Assembly (NCBI GenBank): GCA_018398765.1 | Contig: JAHBMJ010002293.1 | Coordinates: 40,814-64,362 of the forward strand | Source: Chromera velia | Lineage: Eukaryota > Sar > Chromeraceae | Length of the DNA stretch: 23,549 nt | Direction of reading: 5' to 3' | Shown: piece after piece, positions 19,301 to 23,549 of the stretch | Layout: each line of letters begins with the position of its first letter | Numbering within the stretch: the stretch's first letter is position 1 | Made by a program: the position numbers and the translations under genes | The notes under the pieces: generated by a model | Databases searched by the model: none | What the model was told of the DNA's origin: nothing | Seen by the model: only the letters and a program-made list of their open reading frames with translations

Positions 19301-20315
19301 GGAAAACAAGCGACGACGGAAGGAGCAATGAGTTTCTTTCCCTCGTTCAAGCTGGAGACGCAAAGGAGAGGGGAAGTCATGAGGGGGCGGCAAGACCAAG
19401 ATCTAAGCAGACTTCCTCGTTCAACAGGCAGACCGACAGCGACACATAAAAAACCAGACCGACCGGACGCTTTCCCTCCTTCTTCCTTCCATTGCACTAA
19501 ACCATGGGACTTCCAGAAAGAGAAGGCCAGATAGACGGACGGACAAACAGACTGACAGACAGGCAGGCAGGCAGGCAGGCAGACATGTGAGGAGACACAG
19601 ACGGACAATTGCAGCCGCCCTCCCCCCCCCACCCGTTCTACAGACCCACCTGAAGCGTCTCGTTGGACAGTTCCAAAGCCGCGAAAGCCCTGGCCATCTG
19701 GAGGAGCATTTGGTCCTCGAATGCCGGGGGGAAAGCGACGAATGCTTCCGAGAGTTCCTCCACCAGAAATTTGCACTTCATTCCCTTGCCAACAAGGACG
19801 CACAGAATCGAACAAAGATCGGAGGGCGACACGCTCCGTTTCTCTATCGCTCTCTTCAAATGAAAACTGCAAATCTGGACGAATAAATCGTCAAAGGCCC
19901 CGGGTGCCCCGGCATAAGCCTCAACCCAGGGGAGGAGAAGGGGCCCCGGCACATCATCGGTCGGTTTGATGCAGCAGGCAAGGAGCGAAAGGACTTCTTT
20001 GTGGTCCCTTCCTGCGGGTGCCTGAGCGAAGCAGGAAGCAAGTTGGAGAGCGTCCACAGCCGAGGGGAGAGGGAGCGGTTCCCCTTTCACTCGTTCTCTC
20101 TGTCTGTCGCCCTCTGTCCAGAGACGCGCCCTGACTTCCTGCGCCACGCTGCTCCAGAACAGGCGATCAGAGGCAACCGCAGACTCTCCACACCCCCACT
20201 GACAGACAGCAGCTATCTGTCCAAAATTGAGGGACCCGATCACGTCTTTAATTGCCACGCCGGGTCCACGAGCAGAAGTGCCCTGAAGGGCCACCAGCTT
20301 CCTGACGGCCTTCAT
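14861..20315 (-). CDS. Gene B: helical-repeat (OPR/HPR-like) protein with long low-complexity C-terminal part
   Basis: Exons on the - strand: 20315-19650, 19135-18565, 18255-16371 and 16331-14861, with phases 0, 1 and 2 matching at each junction. The product is about 1,500 residues. The N-terminal 400 residues are consecutive helix pairs with the spacing and S-P-x-x-L pattern of octotricopeptide/heptatricopeptide-like proteins (for example SPSDLCSILCVLVGKGM). In alveolates and green algae such proteins bind organelle RNA, so an organellar RNA-processing role is a reasonable inference. No RAP domain is seen at the C-terminus. The start is the first ATG of the open frame; an in-frame stop lies about 95 bases upstream, but an upstream exon joined at a CCTAG acceptor near 20383 is possible. 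Confidence 0.78.
16371..18255 (-). CDS. Gene B exon 3: long Ser/Arg/Glu-rich central region
   Basis: Acceptor TGTGTGCAG. The phase-1 entry reads EVPLSLLTSSFEPSDSG and stays open for 1.9 kb to the donor at 16370 (GTGAGT). It is mostly low-complexity (Ser, Arg, Glu, Gly). A few more ordered islands could belong to helical repeats: NVHLGG region, SHARDLLALSDHAFPWLED, RLLYLNELVQPIVHENI, ARRLLHELSCAPPGIIEG. A 54-base GTGAGT...CTTCAG segment (about 16635-16690) could be a frame-preserving intron. I recognise no family here. Confidence 0.7.
18256..18564 (-). other. Gene B intron 2
   Basis: A 309-base intron from GTACGG to TGTGTGCAG, with a strongly pyrimidine-rich end on the - strand. Nothing else is recognised in it. 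Confidence 0.7.
18565..19135 (-). CDS. Gene B exon 2: further helical repeats
   Basis: Acceptor GTTGCAG, donor GTACGG, phase 0 to 1. It reads VYKFVGRQVAERVAELSPSL, then LLHVFGRAGVLHEEMID, MPSDILKIVKALEGLNYF, YSPSDLVCLMRCLAVCGA and LSPDNVAALCVALTHMS. These repeats share a pattern of leucines with a small residue-Pro start and are closely similar to those of exon 1. Confidence 0.8.
19136..19649 (-). other. Gene B intron 1, with CAGG/CAGA repeat
   Basis: A 514-base intron from GTGGGT to GTTGCAG. It holds a degenerate tetranucleotide array at about 19530-19586 (GGACGGACAAACAGACTGAC, then six CAGG units), similar in kind to the one at 5681-5727 in gene A. No gene seen. Confidence 0.7.
19650..20315 (-). 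CDS. Gene B exon 1: N-terminal helical repeats
   Basis: It begins MKAVRKLVALQGTSARG and ends SNETLQ at donor GTGGGT. It contains IGSLNFGQIAAVCQWG, then FWSSVAQEVRARLW, SAVDALQLASCFAQAP, SPSDLCSILCVLVGKG, and QMLLQMARAFAALELS. Each is the first helix of a pair recurring at about 35-45 residues. The basic N-terminus could serve as an organelle-targeting sequence, but it is short and the true start is unsure. Confidence 0.75.
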
Positions 20316-20391
20316 TGGGCAATCGGTGTTGCACTCAGAGTGCGGGACCAGATCCGGCACGCATCTTTGGCTCTCGCTCACTAGGAGTAGC

Positions 20392-20764
20392 CCTCAAGTC
20401 GCCCCAGTCGAGCAGCTGCCAAGATTTCAGTGCTGCCTCAAGTTTATGTTCTTTGTCGTACTGACACAATGCACACATTTCAATACCGCGCAGGCCATCG
20501 GAAGCCCCCCGTTGCAGAAATCCAGGGGAGACTCCTCGGGAGTGTTGCCGGAGACGGCACCGATCTGGAGACGGATCGAACGAAGGCAGATGCTCTCACT
20601 CGCATGTGTCGAGGTCGATCACGTTCCTGTTACGTTTCAATGCCTTCTGTCAATATACCTTGAGTGGCGAACGGTGAATAGTCGTGATGCTTCCAGCAAG
20701 CAGTGGCCTTTCTGTATGACGCTCCTATGACGCTCCATGCGCCGGCCCCGGCATGCTCAATGCA
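20392..20764. other. Upstream flank of gene B
   Basis: No supported gene. It would contain the gene B promoter or an upstream exon, but I see no recognisable core promoter element. The right edge blends into the repeat family at about 20745. Confidence 0.4.
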
Positions 20765-21890
20765 GGAAATCTGACGCAAGCAAGCTTGCGAACGGCCCCG
20801 GAAAGCAAGAAAAATGAGAACTGCACGATTGACGCACGCCGGCCATGGTGCTGCATTGGTGCATGCATGGTAGCGCCGACCCCCCCCCCNNNNNNNNNNN
20901 NNNNNNNNNNNNNNNNNNNNNNNNNNNNNNNNNNNNNNNNNNNNNNNNNNNNNNNNNNNNNNNNNNNNNNNNNNNNNNNNNNNNNNNNNNNNNNNNNNNN
21001 NNNNNNNNNNNNNNNNNNNNNNNNNNNNNNNNNNNNNNNNNNNNNNNNNCCCCCCCACGCGGGAAAAAAGCAGCGCGGAACCCCCCCCCCGCGGGAAAAA
21101 AGCCCGGGGTTGAGCAGATCTAAAACCCATCTGACGCATGCATAGCGCAAATTCAACCTTTCGGGACCGGGTTTTTGATGAAAGACTAGCGTGCATATGG
21201 GCTGGGGTATTTTTGTTTTGTAAGTGCCTCCCGCTTCGCTTTCCGGGGCCACATGCATGCAGCCTACCAGCTGGGAAGCCTTTCACATTTTTATCTGACG
21301 TAAGTAAACTTGCAAACAGCCCCGGAAACTAGCCTCGGAAAGCATACAAGAAAAATGAGAGAACTACACGATTGACGCACGCCATCCAGCCGTGAGGGCG
21401 GTCCTCCCCCTCCAACGGCAAAAAAATATGCATTAATTCGTGTAGCTTTTCCCCCTATTTCTTTTCATGCAGAACCCCCCCCCCCCAGGAAAAAAAACCC
21501 GGAGGTCTGACACACGCTAATGCACGCATGGTATAAATTCAGCCTTTCGGGGCCGGGTTTTTGGTGAAAGACAGCGTGTATGGGCTGGGGTATTTCTGTT
21601 TTATAAGTGTCCCCTGCTTCGCTTTCCGGAGCCATCTGATATACGCAAGCGTACGAACGACCCTGGAAAGCATGAAATCCATCCTTCTTCGTACATCGCA
21701 ACAACTAAGTACCTCCCTAACTTTCCAGTGCTTTCCGAGGCCTTTTTTTGATGACTGCATGCATGCGAGCAGCGTCAGCATGCTAGTCAGCGTGCGTAAG
21801 GTTCGTGCAGTCTGACGTAAGCAAGCTTGTGAACGGCCCCGGAAAGCAAGAAAAATGATAATTGCTTGACGCACACTATTCGTACGCACG
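20765..21890. repeat. Tandem fold-back repeat family with poly-C tracts
   Basis: Two sub-units alternate. The first contains TTTCGGG(A/G)CCGGGTTTTTG and GGGCTGGGGTATTT, and ends CGCTTTCCGGGGCC (about 21130-21252 and 21518-21634, some 389 bases apart). The second starts CTGACG(C/T)AAG and carries GGCCCCGGAAAGC, then AAGAAAAATGA and TTGACGCAC (about 20771-20842, 21295-21385, partial 21640-21675, 21811-21880). CTTTCCGGGGCC and GGCCCCGGAAAG are exact reverse complements, so neighbouring sub-units can fold back on each other. Poly-C runs with GCGGGAAAAAAG-type flanks separate the units. It is non-coding. It may be a MITE-like or satellite family. Confidence 0.75.
20890..21049. other. Assembly gap (160 N)
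   Basis: 160 undetermined bases flanked by C-runs on both sides and lying inside the repeat family. The true length and content are unknown. Confidence 0.98.
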
Positions 21891-22212
21891 TTATGGCTGC
21901 ATAGTTGAAGCTGCGGAAAGGTACGCTTAGAGCCTCAGACATCTTGACTAATCTTGATGCTTAACAAAAGCTACTGACAATTTGTTTTCTTAATTATATC
22001 CTCCCTCTCCATTGGTCTTCCTGTCTGCCTCTACAGTAACTGCCTGAGAGTCTCTGTTGCAGTCGTCGCACTCCTCCCACAAAAGGGAAACGACACCAGC
22101 GATTGAGAAAGCATCTTCTAGATACTGGGTGTTTAGAGTTGCAAGAATGAAACCCCCTCCCGTTGTATGATGCAGGTCTGGCAAAGGGGCAATAAAGCAT
22201 TGTCCTAGACTT
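21891..22212. other. Spacer between repeat family and RT element
   Basis: Moderately AT-rich sequence without a supported open frame. It may be the 5' part of the reverse-transcriptase element, but I see no terminal repeat or other boundary. Confidence 0.4.
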
Positions 22213-23549
22213 ATGCATTGCATGATGGCCTATAGACCGATTAATAATTCTTATGGAAGAATTGGGGAGGGTGAGTTTTCTGCTTCTCTAGACCTTCTGG
22301 AGAATGGTTTTTCAAATGAAAAGGATGCATGGGTGTCTTTTTTGAATCAGTTCAAGAAATTCGACAGGAAGAAATACCACTTTGGAATTGGGATCCTTTG
22401 GGTGAAACGTAAGTCTTGGGGAGTTGAGGGGGAGCTCCCTGAGTCTTGGTCCTCTTTAAAGTACAGATCATTGGTATTTTACAAGAGACACGCCAGACGT
22501 GAGATTTTCTCTTTCCTTTGCAAGGCTTTGAATGGCTGTCTTTCTTACTTTTCGCCGCATTGTGACTTTGACTCTGTCTTTGCTTTTCAGGATAAGGTTG
22601 GGATCTTTAATTCAGGGTTTGGGAGACTTGCAGATCGTGGCTTTTGTGTTCTTTCTAATTCGTATTGGCCTTGGGGTGGACTTGGTCTGCTGGTGGACGA
22701 CATCAAAGCATTTTTTCCCTCTCTACCCAGAGCTGATTTCTTTTCTTATTTGAATGACTTTGTTCATTTCATTCATTCTTCCTCTAGGTATTGCTCTGTT
22801 GTGTTGCGACCCATAAGTCTTTTTGTATTGAGGAGGCGGGTCCAGGAGAGGGTGAGAAGTGGTATTCTCGGAGACGTTACTTAAAACCTATTGCTTTTTT
22901 ATCCTCCCACTGCAATTATGCGAATGCACTTTCTTGCCCTCTTGATATGCTGGCTCGTATAATTAATCTTGATTTTGTTTCAAATGTAATTCGGGTTCGA
23001 GGGAAGATGGTCAGACAACATGAAGGTTTTCCTCAAGGGAGTCCATGCTCTCCTGGTGGGGCCCCATTTTTTGCCGCGTAGAAAGAGTACTCTGTTGCAT
23101 TGATGAAATCGAAGCCTTTATGGGGGGGGGAGAAATGGATAGCAGGGAGATACATAGACGATAGAACGATTGTTTTTAGGTCTGACTGTGGTATGAGTGA
23201 CGTACCGGATGACCCTATGATGGAAAAGTTACTTAAAGAAGACTTCTACAGTCCTGCATGCGTTTTAAAGCGTCAGAAGGGATCTACGGTGCTTGGTCTG
23301 CGTCTTTTCTCTTTGCCGGAATCTCCTTCAATTTTGCTTTTTGCTGCTGTTAATCCTAACCGTGATGTTCTTTTTAATTTTTTTCGTGATTTGGTTGCTT
23401 TTTCTCTGTTGCCCATTTCTGGAGGATGGTCGTCTTTTCCTAACCTACCTTCACTTCGTAGAATACGTCTGATGCATGCTTTCTCCTGTGTTCCTTTTGT
23501 TTTGGCCAAGAAGGGCCTAATATCCTCTCATCTTATCCGGATACTTCTT
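22213..23549 (+). pseudogene. Reverse transcriptase of a retroelement, decayed and cut by window end
   Basis: The frame from 22213 contains the RT N-terminal helix region (KYRSLVFYKRHARREI) and motif A, VDDIKAFFPSL, at about 22693-22725. The reading then moves to another frame between about 22790 and 22885. That frame carries HEGFPQGSPCSPGG (about 23019-23060) and, after a TAG at 23079, continues in frame to GRYIDDRTIVF, whose YIDD catalytic box is at 23151-23162. It remains open to the window end. Motif A, the P-Q-G-S-P box and Y-x-D-D in order identify an RT palm. Codon use is T-rich, unlike genes A and B. The frame change and stop point to a dead copy, or to sequence error. I cannot place the RT clade; no integrase, RNase H or endonuclease is visible. 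Confidence 0.8.

Noticed and set aside
20630..21286. Open frames spanning the N gap
   Set aside because: They are artefacts of translating undetermined bases within non-coding repeats.
1..23549. tRNA, rRNA, CRISPR arrays, bacterial operons or ribosome binding sites
   Set aside because: No tRNA B-box with a matching cloverleaf, no rRNA segments, and no regularly spaced direct repeats of CRISPR type. Gene structure is eukaryotic.

Overview
The window is nuclear DNA of a eukaryote. Its genes are split by many GT-AG introns with TGCAG-type acceptors, GC content is moderate, and there are long simple repeats and decayed mobile-element sequence. One gene joins animal-like extracellular modules (sushi, calcium-binding EGF, GAIN/GPS) to membrane helices. 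The other is a long helical-repeat protein of the style found in apicomplexans and their relatives. This mix fits a photosynthetic alveolate such as a chromerid (Chromera velia would be my first guess). That is an inference from style, not a database match.

Gene A (+ strand, from before base 1 to 14122) fills the first 60% of the window. I could follow about 28 exons with consistent reading phase. In order they encode eight sushi/CCP modules, one per exon (104-3940); a calcium-binding EGF module (4211-4339); a 17-base microexon and two short helical exons (4780-5667); a Gly/Ser-rich linker and a GAIN-like stretch (6044-7699); a GPS-like cysteine box split by an intron (about 7660-8117); a first membrane helix (8797-8849); a basic tail (8899-9496); an acidic Ser/Glu-rich loop of about 500 residues (9985-11590); and a cluster of further hydrophobic helices (11794-13105) before a short C-terminus (13586-14122). 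It reads as a cell-surface receptor or channel-like protein in the style of polycystin-1 or adhesion receptors, but with no visible PLAT domain or ion-channel domain.

Between the two convergent genes (14123-14860) lie a G-rich block and an AT-rich stretch, probably both 3' UTRs. Gene B (- strand, 20315 to 14861) has at least four exons. Its N-terminal third consists of repeated helical units resembling octotricopeptide/heptatricopeptide repeats of organelle RNA-binding proteins. The rest is long, low-complexity and unrecognised.

The right end (20400-23549) is repeat territory. A tandem, fold-back repeat family with poly-C tracts surrounds a 160-base assembly gap (20890-21049). Next comes a T-rich reverse-transcriptase sequence (22213 to the window end) with motif A, the QGSP motif and a YIDD catalytic motif, interrupted by a frame change and an in-frame stop. 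Genes A and B show no functional link beyond being neighbours.
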